A stretch of 25,822 bases of DNA. It comes from JBEKZQ01 sp049509675 (GTDB taxonomy: Bacteria; Planctomycetota; Planctomycetia; Pirellulales; Thermoguttaceae). Positions 6,549 to 14,877 of this stretch are shown in pieces; position 1 is the stretch's first letter; every line of letters starts with the position of its first letter. The DNA lies in NCBI GenBank assembly GCA_049509675.1, contig JBEKZQ010000021.1:1-25822 (forward strand), written 5' to 3'. The notes beneath the pieces are model-generated. The model was not told where the DNA came from. It saw nothing but the letters and a program-made list of their open reading frames with translations, and ran no database searches. Position numbers and translations under genes: made by a program.

Positions 6549-9500
6549 ATGAGCGTCAACCTCGCCTCGCACACTTTCGACATCAACGAGCCGATCCCCG
6601 GCTATCACGTTCAGGAGCGCATCGGCGCCGGCGGCTACGGTGAAGTGTGGCGGGCCGAGGCGCCGGGCGCCATCGCCAAGGCCATCAAGATCGTCTACGG
6701 CTGCCACGACGCCGATCGCGCCCGCCGCGAACTCACCTCGCTGAACCGCATCAAGGAGGTGCGCCATCCCTTCCTCCTCTCGCTGGAACGCATCGAACTG
6801 GTCGACGGCCACCTGGTGATCGTCACGGAACTGGCCAGTTCCAGCCTCAAGAACCAGTTCGAGCACTATCGGCAGTCGGGCCAGTGCGGCATCCCGCGCC
6901 GCGAACTCCTCGCGCATCTCGGCGACGCCGCCGACGCCCTGGACTATATCTGCCAGGAACACTCCTTGCAGCATCTCGACGTCAAACCCGAGAACCTCTT
7001 GCTCGTCGGCGGCCGCATCAAGGTGGCCGATTTCGGGCTGGTCAAGGATCTGCAAGACGCGAGTTGCTCGATCATCAACGGGCTGACGCCCGTCTATGCC
7101 GCGCCGGAGCTGTTCGACGGACGGCCCAACAACCGCAGCGACCAGTACAGCCTGGCGATCGTGTATCAAGAGATGCTGACCGGCGTGCTCCCGCACGAGG
7201 GGCGCACCACGGCGCAGTTGGCCGCCCAGCATCTGCACAGCCGTCCCCACCTGGACCGCTTGCCGCTCTGCGACCAGCCGATCATCGCCCGGGCCCTGTC
7301 GAAGAATCCCGACCAGCGCTTCCCGAGTTGCCGGGAGATGATCGACAGCCTGCTCGGTGCCGCCTTGGATGGCCGTCCGCGGCCGTTGCCGGCCCCGCCG
7401 CCGCTGCACGGCAGTTTTGTGCCTTGCTCGCCGGCGACGAATACCGAGGTACTCCAGCAGCATGCCGCCGCGCCGGCCGCCCGCTCCATCACCGAGCCGC
7501 GCGAGGCGGCGCCGGCCGAGTATGATCTGCCGCCGCTGGAAATCCGCGCGGAAGACGTGGAGTATCGACCGACGATCTTCGTAGGCATGGGCGGATTGGC
7601 CGCCCGAACGCTGCACGCGCTGCACCGCCGGCTGGCGGACCGTTTCGGCGATCTCGGCTCCGTGCCGGCCCTGCAAATGCTGTTGTTCGACACCGACGTG
7701 GAGACCTTGAAGTCGGTCACCGAAGGCGAGAGCCAAACGCCGCTGCCCAACGAATCGGCCATCCCCCTGCCGTTGCGTCAATCGGCGGAATATCGCCACG
7801 AATCGGACGACTATCTGCAATGGCTGAGCCGGCGCTGGATTTTCAACATCCCGCGCTCGCTGCAAACGCAGGGTTTCCGCCCGCTGGGACGCCTGGCACT
7901 GGTCGACCATTTCCAGCGCGTTCTGGATCGCCTGACGCGCGTCGTCAAGGCAGCGGTCGCCCGCGAAGGCATGGCCCTTTCGGCCCGTACCAGCGGATTG
8001 GCGTTCCGCGACGCCACGCCGCGGGTGTTTGTGGTCTCGTCGATTTCGGGCGGGACCGGCAGCGGCATGGTGCTCGACGTGGGGTATACGGTTCGGAAAG
8101 TGCTGCGCGATCTGGGGCTTTCCGAGGAGGGCCTGTGCGGGGTGCTGGCGCATTGCGCCGGCCGCAAGCCGCAGGCGCGCGACCTGGCGGCGGCCAACGC
8201 CTATGCCTTGTTGTGCGAATTGGCGCACTACAGCGACCGGCAACACGTCTACCCCGGCGCGCCGCTGCGCGGTCTGCCCGCCTTCGCCGCGGAAGATGGG
8301 CCGTTCGTGCATACCTACGTGGTACACCTGGGCGAAGACCTCGAGCCCCACCAGTTCGCGGCCGCCGCCGACAACCTGGCCCGCTACCTGTACTGCAATG
8401 CGGTCACGCCGGCCGCGGCCTTCTTCGACAAGGCCCGCCAGCCGCAACCGACCGACGGCCCGTCGGCCGGCGCACCTCCCGCCGTACGGACCTTCGGCCT
8501 GTGCCAACTGGGCTTCTGCGACGCTGACATCCCCGTGACGGCCGTCGATGAGCTGTGCCGGTCGCTGGTCACGCGCTGGCGCGGCGCCGGCCGTGCCGAG
8601 AACGAAGAGCGGCCGCCCTCGTTGGCCGATCCCACTTCGCTTCTGGTCACGCAGCGGGCCGCCGAAATGGGTCAAAAGCAATTGTGCGGCGCGCTGGCGT
8701 CGCGCGCCGAGGCGGCAGGGCTCAACGTCCAGCAGATCGCAGGCCGGTTGTCCGACGTCGCAACGCAGGCCCTGGGCAACGATCCCCGATCCTATCTGTT
8801 GACCCTGCTAGCTGAGTTGGTACACAATTGCGAGGCGGAGCGCGGGCCGGCAGGCCGCCTGCCGTCCGGCGCCATGATTGTTTCCGCCTTGAATACCGTG
8901 ATCCGTTGGGAGGGCGCGCACGACACAGGCGGTGTTTGCCTGGAAGCGGTGTTGGAACAGCACCTCAAGGAACTGGCTGCCGGCCAGGCCGCCGCCCTGC
9001 AAGAGTGGATCCTGACCTTGATCGGTGATCCGCAACAACGGGTGGAAGGGGCTCAGCGCGCCGCCGATTACACGGCCGATTTTCTCCGCGCCTTGAGTCA
9101 CGAGGCCGGCGAGGCGGTGCAGGCCGCGCGGCGCGAAATCCAGATCATCGAGACGGCCCTGCACAACGATGACCGTGGAAGCTGCCAATGGCTGCGATTC
9201 CGCGGCCTCCCCTGGCGTCGGCGGCTGGCCGCCGACGACCGCCTGTCCGATTACTTCCGCCTGCGCATCCGCGAACTGACGCTGCACGGCGTGTGCCGAC
9301 TGGCCAGCCTTATCCTGGCCCAGGTGATGACCTTGGATGATCGACTGCGGAATCTGGCTGCCGATCTGAACCGGCTCGCCGAACAGTTCCAGCACACACC
9401 CCTGCCCGACAAGGAACGCTGCGCCGCGGCCGGGCCGGAGAACGTCGCCCACATCGTGACTGAGACGATCGACAGGCAAAGGACCGAGTTGATCGAGGCG

Positions 9501-9983
9501 GTGGAACACAGCCTGGAGGACGATCTGCGTCGGATCGTCACGGCGGCCGACGGCGACGTCCGGTCCGTGCTCCCCGGGCTGCTGCGCCGCACGGCGCGTT
9601 CGGCCATCCTGCGGGTGCTTGAGCAACTTGCCTTGGAAAAAATCGCCGCCGGGGAGGCCGGCCCGCAAGCATCGATCTACTCGCTCGGTTCAGGCCTTCG
9701 CGCGGCGACCCCCCGACTGCCCCAATGCGGCGGCGGCAAACGCCTCCTGCTCTTGGCGCCCCGGGGTTGTGCGTCGCCCCCCTTGCTCGATCAACTCCGC
9801 GGCAAGGCCGGCGGGCCGCCAACGGCCGTGTGCAATGCGGAGAACGACCTGCTGTTGTGTTACGAGGCCCAGGACCTCTCCCTGCGCCGGGTGGCACAAG
9901 CAGTGCTCGATCACCGGCTGGAATGCGTCGAAGTCGCCTCCCGGCTGCACACCCGCATCGACGTGCCCTGGACAACCCTATAG
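6549..9983 (+). CDS. Ser/Thr protein kinase fused to a bacterial tubulin/FtsZ-like domain
   Basis: Predicted protein of 1144 residues. The kinase domain (about 19-275) has the glycine loop IGAGGYGEV at 25-33, Lys47 in AIK, HLDVKPEN starting at His142 (Leu replaces the usual Arg of HRD), DFG at 161-163 and APE at 185-187, so it should be active but of the non-RD type. A Pro/Ala-rich linker spans about 277-338. From about 340 comes a tubulin-like GTPase: VGMGG at 345-349 (nucleotide-loop type), LLFDTD near 378-383, and the tubulin/FtsZ signature GGTGSG at 501-506. The rest (about 660-1144) is helical, with no transmembrane segment I can see. This resembles the Tubulin_2/FtsZ-like families known in diverse bacteria. 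The start is 13 bp after the AAA gene. No classical Shine-Dalgarno sequence is seen. Function is unknown; a regulated filament or membrane-remodelling role is inference. Confidence 0.85.
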   Translation: MSVNLASHTFDINEPIPGYHVQERIGAGGYGEVWRAEAPGAIAKAIKIVYGCHDADRARRELTSLNRIKEVRHPFLLSLERIELVDGHLVIVTELASSSLKNQFEHYRQSGQCGIPRRELLAHLGDAADALDYICQEHSLQHLDVKPENLLLVGGRIKVADFGLVKDLQDASCSIINGLTPVYAAPELFDGRPNNRSDQYSLAIVYQEMLTGVLPHEGRTTAQLAAQHLHSRPHLDRLPLCDQPIIARALSKNPDQRFPSCREMIDSLLGAALDGRPRPLPAPPPLHGSFVPCSPATNTEVLQQHAAAPAARSITEPREAAPAEYDLPPLEIRAEDVEYRPTIFVGMGGLAARTLHALHRRLADRFGDLGSVPALQMLLFDTDVETLKSVTEGESQTPLPNESAIPLPLRQSAEYRHESDDYLQWLSRRWIFNIPRSLQTQGFRPLGRLALVDHFQRVLDRLTRVVKAAVAREGMALSARTSGLAFRDATPRVFVVSSISGGTGSGMVLDVGYTVRKVLRDLGLSEEGLCGVLAHCAGRKPQARDLAAANAYALLCELAHYSDRQHVYPGAPLRGLPAFAAEDGPFVHTYVVHLGEDLEPHQFAAAADNLARYLYCNAVTPAAAFFDKARQPQPTDGPSAGAPPAVRTFGLCQLGFCDADIPVTAVDELCRSLVTRWRGAGRAENEERPPSLADPTSLLVTQRAAEMGQKQLCGALASRAEAAGLNVQQIAGRLSDVATQALGNDPRSYLLTLLAELVHNCEAERGPAGRLPSGAMIVSALNTVIRWEGAHDTGGVCLEAVLEQHLKELAAGQAAALQEWILTLIGDPQQRVEGAQRAADYTADFLRALSHEAGEAVQAARREIQIIETALHNDDRGSCQWLRFRGLPWRRRLAADDRLSDYFRLRIRELTLHGVCRLASLILAQVMTLDDRLRNLAADLNRLAEQFQHTPLPDKERCAAAGPENVAHIVTETIDRQRTELIEAVEHSLEDDLRRIVTAADGDVRSVLPGLLRRTARSAILRVLEQLALEKIAAGEAGPQASIYSLGSGLRAATPRLPQCGGGKRLLLLAPRGCASPPLLDQLRGKAGGPPTAVCNAENDLLLCYEAQDLSLRRVAQAVLDHRLECVEVASRLHTRIDVPWTTL

Positions 9984-9993
9984 GCAAAATGGG

Positions 9994-10022
9994 TTGACAG
10001 CGCCGTCGCCTCCCATTAGCTT
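9994..10022 (+). promoter_or_regulatory. Candidate sigma70-type promoter for the pilus locus
   Basis: A perfect TTGACA at 9994-9999 sits 11 bp after the kinase-tubulin stop codon. With a 17-bp spacer the -10 would be TAGCTT, a weak match; AT-richer sequence (TAGGTATTAA) follows directly. It lies about 70 bp before the first pilB-like gene and marks the likely start of a separate transcription unit. Confidence 0.35.
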
Positions 10023-10089
10023 AGGTATTAAGGGAGTGGCTCCCGACCCGGATAGAACCCTTGTCGGTTGCAACTTGTGGAGGGCCCGC

Positions 10090-11805
10090 ATGGCCAAGCG
10101 AAAAGGCGATTGGACCGAAATCCTCATCCGCCAGGGCGTTGTCAGCTCGGAGCAGTTGGACGAAGCTCGGCAACTGGCCAAAGAGGCCTCCATGAAATTA
10201 GCCGACGCGCTCATCCGCCTGGAGTTCGCGACCGGCGAAGAAGTGATGCGGGCCATCGCCGAGCAGCATGGGCTGAACTACGTCAACTTGAACGAAGTCG
10301 TCATTCCCCCCTCCGTCGTGGAGTTGGTGCCGGAAGCGGTCGCCCGCGAAAATGCCGTCATACCGCTATCGGAGGGTGACGGCCGGCTGACGGTCATCGT
10401 CAGCGATCCCATGGAAATGGATACGCTGGAGAAGCTGCGGTTCATCTTGAATCGCCAGATCGATATCGCCTTGGCGCCTCGCGAAAGCATCATGGAGGCG
10501 ATCAACCGCTATTACGGCCAGACGGTGGGCGAGAGCGCCGATTCGATGCTCCAGGAGTTCACCGACACGGCGATCGACTTCACGGAAACCTCCGACGAGA
10601 CCCCCACCGGCCAGGAGGAGATCGACGAAACCAGTGCCCCCATCGTGCGGCTGGTGCAACTGATTATCTCCGAGGCGGTGCAACTGAGGGCCTCGGATAT
10701 CCACGTCGAGCCGTTCGAGGACCGCATTCGCGTCCGCTATCGGATTGACGGGATGCTGGTCGAGCGGGACAGCCCCCCCCGACGGCTCCTGGGGGCCATC
10801 CTCTCCCGCATCAAAATCCTCGCCCGACTCGACATCGCCGAGCGGCGGCGGACGCAGGACGGCCGCATCAAGGTCACCGTGGGGGAAAAAGAACTGGACT
10901 TGCGGGTGAGCATTATCCCCACCGCCCACGGCCAGTCGGTCGTGATGCGGATCCTCGACAAAGACAACATCAAGGTGGGCCTGCGGCAGTTGGGCTTTTC
11001 AGAGGAAGATTACCACAGGTTCAAGGGCTTGATCCAACGCCCCAACGGGATCATTCTGGTGACCGGGCCGACCGGTTCCGGCAAGACCACCTCGCTGTAT
11101 GCCGCCCTCAATGAACTGAATACGTCGGATCGGAAGATCATTACAGCCGAAGACCCCGTGGAGTATTATTTGCCGGGCGTAAATCAAGTCGAGATCCGGC
11201 ACGACATCGGGCTGGATTTTGCGCGTGTGATTCGGGCCATGCTGCGTCAGGCGCCGAATGTGATCCTCGTGGGCGAGATGCGTGACCTGGAAACAGCCCA
11301 AATGGGAATTCAGGCTTCATTGACGGGACACTTGGTTTTCAGTACACTACATACGAACGATTCGCCTAGTGCTGTTACACGTCTAATCGACATGGGCGTA
11401 CCGGCCTATCTGGTCGCCAGCAGCGTCGTGGCCATTATGGCCCAACGCTTGGTCCGCGTCGTTTGCCAAAAATGTAAGCAACCCTATACCCCCGGCGAGG
11501 CCGCCCTGGACACCGCCGGCATCACTCCGTCAATGGTCGAGGGCGCAAACTTCACCAAGGGCCGAGGGTGCGGCAATTGCCAGGGGCTCGGCTACCGCGG
11601 CCGCATGGGAATCTATGAACTGATGCTCATGTCGTCCAAGATCCGCGAGCTGACCTTTAATCAAGCACCTACGGAGGTGCTCCGCCGGACCGCCGTTAGC
11701 GAGGGTATGAGAACCCTCTATTGGGATGGCATCGACAAGGTGATGCGCGGCGTGACGACCTTGGATGAAGTGTTCCGCGTGGCGAAACGCAGCGATTCAG
11801 ATTGA
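10090..11805 (+). CDS. pilB: PilB/GspE-like assembly ATPase, first copy
   Basis: Cytoplasmic hexameric ATPase of 571 residues that powers pilin or pseudopilin polymerisation. The N-terminal region (about 5-150) is a GspE-N/MshEN-like domain, but its cyclic-di-GMP motif is degenerate (DWTEILIRQG instead of RLGxxLxxxG). The motor has Walker A GPTGSGKT at 326-333, Walker B VILVGEMRD, the His box GHLVFSTLHTND, and a zinc tetracysteine at Cys459/462/494/497. Length is normal for the family. The ATG at 10090 follows GGAGGG with a 5-nt gap; the frame is open much further upstream, but that overlaps the previous gene. Codons at 11311-11400 are far AT-richer at third positions than the rest. PilT and a second PilB follow. 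Confidence 0.93.
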   Translation: MAKRKGDWTEILIRQGVVSSEQLDEARQLAKEASMKLADALIRLEFATGEEVMRAIAEQHGLNYVNLNEVVIPPSVVELVPEAVARENAVIPLSEGDGRLTVIVSDPMEMDTLEKLRFILNRQIDIALAPRESIMEAINRYYGQTVGESADSMLQEFTDTAIDFTETSDETPTGQEEIDETSAPIVRLVQLIISEAVQLRASDIHVEPFEDRIRVRYRIDGMLVERDSPPRRLLGAILSRIKILARLDIAERRRTQDGRIKVTVGEKELDLRVSIIPTAHGQSVVMRILDKDNIKVGLRQLGFSEEDYHRFKGLIQRPNGIILVTGPTGSGKTTSLYAALNELNTSDRKIITAEDPVEYYLPGVNQVEIRHDIGLDFARVIRAMLRQAPNVILVGEMRDLETAQMGIQASLTGHLVFSTLHTNDSPSAVTRLIDMGVPAYLVASSVVAIMAQRLVRVVCQKCKQPYTPGEAALDTAGITPSMVEGANFTKGRGCGNCQGLGYRGRMGIYELMLMSSKIRELTFNQAPTEVLRRTAVSEGMRTLYWDGIDKVMRGVTTLDEVFRVAKRSDSD

Positions 11806-12011
11806 TCGGCTGCGCCGCGTGAAAAGAGACTTTTTGCTGGCTTTTTTTCCAGAAATTGCGAATAATCTACGCGGACCAGGCAAGGCGCGGTTTCTGAAAG
11901 GGCGCGAGGCCGCGGCAAGCAGAGAAGAGCTTTTCTCCCGGTCTGTCAAGAAAGATCTCGATGCGGGTCCGGGTCTTGGACCTCCGCCCTTTCTGAGGAA
12001 TGAGTGTACGC
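11806..12011. other. Intergenic gap between pilB and pilT
   Basis: 206 bp with no credible gene. It contains T-rich patches (about 11831-11848) and a small near-palindrome GAGAAGAGCTTTTCTC (11922-11937). No clear terminator or promoter can be assigned, although this is the longest gap among the ATPase genes and could hold a promoter. Confidence 0.45.
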
Positions 12012-13124
12012 ATGGCCAATGTTCTTATCGAAAAACTCCTGCACACGGTGGTAAAACGCAAGGCGAGCGATCTGCACCTGACGGTCGGTCAGCCTCCGGT
12101 GTTGCGGCTCGACGGCCGGCTCAAGAGGCTGGAAACCAAGGTCCTCGAGCCTGAGGACATGGTCGACCTGATGAAGAGCATCGCCCCGGAGCGGGCCCAG
12201 CAGGAGTTGCAGCAGGTGGGCGGCGCCGACTTCGGCTTCGCCTTCGGCGAACTGGCCCGCTTCCGCGTGTCGATCTTCAAGCAAAAGGGCTATGTGGGCA
12301 TGGTCCTGCGGCAGATCCCCGCCAAGTTGATGACTTTCGAGGACCTGGGAACGCCGAAGGTGCTCACGGATCTGATCATGCGGCCGCGCGGCTTGATCCT
12401 GGTCACCGGCCCCACCGGGTCCGGCAAGACCACCACCCTGGCGGCCGCCATCGATTACCTCAACATCAACGTCGACCACCACATCATTACCATCGAGGAC
12501 CCGATCGAATTCTACCACTCGCACAAGAAGTCGACGGTCAATCAGCGGGAAATCGGCGTCGACGTTCCCACGTTTGCCGAGGCCATCCGCCGGTCCTTGC
12601 GGCAGGATCCGGACGTGATCCTGGTGGGCGAAATGCGCGACCTGGAGACGATCGAGGCGGCCATCACGGCGGCCGAAACCGGCCACATCGTGTTCGCCAC
12701 CTTGCACACCACCGGCGCCCAGGGCACGGTCAACCGCATCATCGACGTCTTTCCCACCAGTCAGCAGGAGCAGATCCGCACCCAGTTGTCGACCTCGGTC
12801 ATCGGCATCATCTCGCAGGTTATCATGCCCAGAATCGGCGGCGGCCGCATCGCGGCCTATGAGATGTTGGTCGTCACGCCCGGCATCGCCAACCTGATTC
12901 GCGAAAACAAGACCTATCGCATCACCTCGTCGATCCAGACGGGGCAGAAGCTGGGAATGCAGTTGTTGGACGATCACATGTTCAAACTTTGGAAGGACGG
13001 ACTGGTCGACAAGAAGGAGATCCTTTTCCGCGCCAACAACCCGGACGACATGATGATGCGGATCGCCCGGCACGAACGCGGCCTGTTGGACGATGAACCG
13101 GGACAACAAAGGGAAGCCGGCTAA
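12012..13124 (+). CDS. pilT: PilT-like retraction ATPase
   Basis: Cytoplasmic ATPase of 370 residues that disassembles type IV pili. It has the short PilT layout without a GspE-N domain: Walker A GPTGSGKT at 133-140, Walker B VILVGEMRD, the His box ETGHIVFATLHTT, and GIANLIRENKTYRI in place of the family's AIRNLIRE retraction motif. There is no zinc tetracysteine, as expected for PilT. GAGGA (11994-11998) lies 13 nt before the ATG at 12012 and only 1 nt before an in-frame ATG at 12000, so 12012 is preferred although its spacing is long. Its presence argues for a real retractable pilus rather than only a type II secretion pseudopilus. Confidence 0.93.
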   Translation: MANVLIEKLLHTVVKRKASDLHLTVGQPPVLRLDGRLKRLETKVLEPEDMVDLMKSIAPERAQQELQQVGGADFGFAFGELARFRVSIFKQKGYVGMVLRQIPAKLMTFEDLGTPKVLTDLIMRPRGLILVTGPTGSGKTTTLAAAIDYLNINVDHHIITIEDPIEFYHSHKKSTVNQREIGVDVPTFAEAIRRSLRQDPDVILVGEMRDLETIEAAITAAETGHIVFATLHTTGAQGTVNRIIDVFPTSQQEQIRTQLSTSVIGIISQVIMPRIGGGRIAAYEMLVVTPGIANLIRENKTYRITSSIQTGQKLGMQLLDDHMFKLWKDGLVDKKEILFRANNPDDMMMRIARHERGLLDDEPGQQREAG

Positions 13125-13144
13125 AACTCGGGAGCGAGCGACTC

Positions 13145-14863
13145 ATGGCACTGCGGCGCATCGGTCAGATTCTGGTGGACTTGGGGTTTCTCAGCGACGA
13201 TCGGCTGGAGATGTTGCTGGAGGAGCAGCAGCAGCGGCCGGGCGAGATGATCGGCCAGATCGCCATCAGCATGGGGCTGATCACCGATGATCAACTGGCC
13301 CAGGCGCTGGCCGAGCAGATGGGCATGCAGGTGGTCACGCTGGGCGAATCGGCGATTCCGCCCGACGTGCTGGCCCGCATCACCGAGCCCATGGCGCAAC
13401 TGTACCGCATCATTCCCATCGCCTTCGAGGAGGACACGCTGACGATCGCCATGTGCGATCCGCAGAAGCTGACGATCATCGACGAGTTGCGGAGCTTCCT
13501 GGGGCTGAACATTCGGGCGGTGGTGGCCACGGAGAAAGAAGTGTTGCGGGCGCTGGACCGTTACTATACGGTCGGGGGCGAGAGCGTGGAGACGCTGATC
13601 GCCGACATGGAGCAGGATTCGGACCTGGCCGCCGCCGTCGAGGCATTGCAGAAGGGCGGCGCGATGGACCTCACCAGCATCGAGGCCCTGGCCGACAGCG
13701 CCCCGGTCCGCAAGCTCTTGAACATGGTGCTGCTGATGGCCATCAAGGACCATGCCAGCGACTTGCACTTCGAGCCGTTCGAGAACGAGTTCAAGATCCG
13801 CATTCGCTCCGACGGCATCTTGTACGAGATGGTGCCGCCGCCGCGACACCTGGCCTTCGCCATTACCACCCGCATCAAGGTCATGGCCGACCTGGACATC
13901 GCCGAGCGACGGCTGCCGCAGGACGGCCGCATCCGCCTCACCGTGGGCGGCCACCCCGTCGACCTGCGCGTGAGCGTGCTGCCCACCATGTTCGGCGAGA
14001 GCGTCGTCATGCGAATCCTCGACCGCTCGGTGGTGATGCTCGACCTGGGCGTGGTGGGCATGGAAGTCGGCACGCTGGCCGCCTTTCGCCAGGTGATCCG
14101 CAAGCCCAACGGCATCGTGCTGGTCACCGGCCCCACCGGTTCGGGCAAGACCACCACGCTTTACGGCGCGCTGAACGAGTTGAACCTGATCCACGACAAG
14201 CTGATCACGACCGAGGACCCCGTGGAATACGAGATCGACGGCATCGTGCAGATCCCCATCGACGCCGGCATCGGCAACACCTTCGCCCAGTGCCTGCGAT
14301 CGATCCTGCGGCAAGACCCGGACAAAATCCTGGTGGGCGAGATCCGCGACCTGGAAACCGCCGAGATCGCGGTGCAGGCGTCGCTCACGGGCCACATGGT
14401 CTTCAGCACGCTGCACACCAACGACGCCCCCAGCACCATCACCCGGCTGCGCGACATGGGCGTGCCGCCGTTCTTGATCACCGCCACGCTGGAGGCGGTG
14501 CTGGCGCAGCGGCTGGTCCGCCGCATCTGCAAGGAATGCCGCGAGCAAACCGTCCCCAGCACCGAGACCCTGGCACAACTCGATCTGACGCCCGACGACG
14601 TGCTGGGCCGCAAGTTCTGGCACGGCCGCGGCTGTGCCGCCTGCAACAACACGGGCTTCAAGGGCCGCACCGGGCTGTACGAGTTGATGATGATCAACGA
14701 CCAGCTTCGCGAGTTGGTCAATCGCGGCTCGTCGACCGAGAAGCTCCGCGACCTGGCCCTGCAAACCGGCATGCGGCCGTTGCGGGCCGCCGGCCTGGAA
14801 AAAGTATACGAGGGAGTCACCTCGCTCGAGGAAGTCGTCCGCGAAACGGTACACGAGGGGTAA
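13145..14863 (+). CDS. pilB: PilB/GspE-like assembly ATPase, second copy, with tandem MshEN motifs
   Basis: Assembly ATPase of 572 residues, paralogous to the first copy. The N-terminus shows two 24-residue MshEN patterns, R-I-G-x2-L-x3-G...L-x3-L-x2-Q at 5-28 and a second at 35-58 with one substitution (Ala40). MshEN domains are known to bind cyclic-di-GMP. The motor has Walker A GPTGSGKT at 329-336, Walker B ILVGEIRD, the His box GHMVFSTLHTND, and the tetracysteine Cys462/465/497/500. GGGAGC about 9 nt upstream supports the ATG at 13145. It lies 20 bp after pilT and 14 bp before pilC, so it is probably the copy working directly with PilC. Confidence 0.93.
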   Translation: MALRRIGQILVDLGFLSDDRLEMLLEEQQQRPGEMIGQIAISMGLITDDQLAQALAEQMGMQVVTLGESAIPPDVLARITEPMAQLYRIIPIAFEEDTLTIAMCDPQKLTIIDELRSFLGLNIRAVVATEKEVLRALDRYYTVGGESVETLIADMEQDSDLAAAVEALQKGGAMDLTSIEALADSAPVRKLLNMVLLMAIKDHASDLHFEPFENEFKIRIRSDGILYEMVPPPRHLAFAITTRIKVMADLDIAERRLPQDGRIRLTVGGHPVDLRVSVLPTMFGESVVMRILDRSVVMLDLGVVGMEVGTLAAFRQVIRKPNGIVLVTGPTGSGKTTTLYGALNELNLIHDKLITTEDPVEYEIDGIVQIPIDAGIGNTFAQCLRSILRQDPDKILVGEIRDLETAEIAVQASLTGHMVFSTLHTNDAPSTITRLRDMGVPPFLITATLEAVLAQRLVRRICKECREQTVPSTETLAQLDLTPDDVLGRKFWHGRGCAACNNTGFKGRTGLYELMMINDQLRELVNRGSSTEKLRDLALQTGMRPLRAAGLEKVYEGVTSLEEVVRETVHEG

Positions 14864-14877
14864 TTAAGGAGTTAGCC

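Noticed and set aside
6243..8681. Minus-strand open frame of 812 codons opposite the AAA and kinase-tubulin genes
   Set aside because: It is antisense to two genes with clear motifs, has no recognisable domain, and is low-complexity Arg/Gly/Gln-rich, as expected from GC-rich codon bias.
13121..14854. Minus-strand open frame of 577 codons opposite the second pilB
   Set aside because: It mirrors a strongly conserved ATPase gene and its translation is His/Asp/Gln-rich with no family features.
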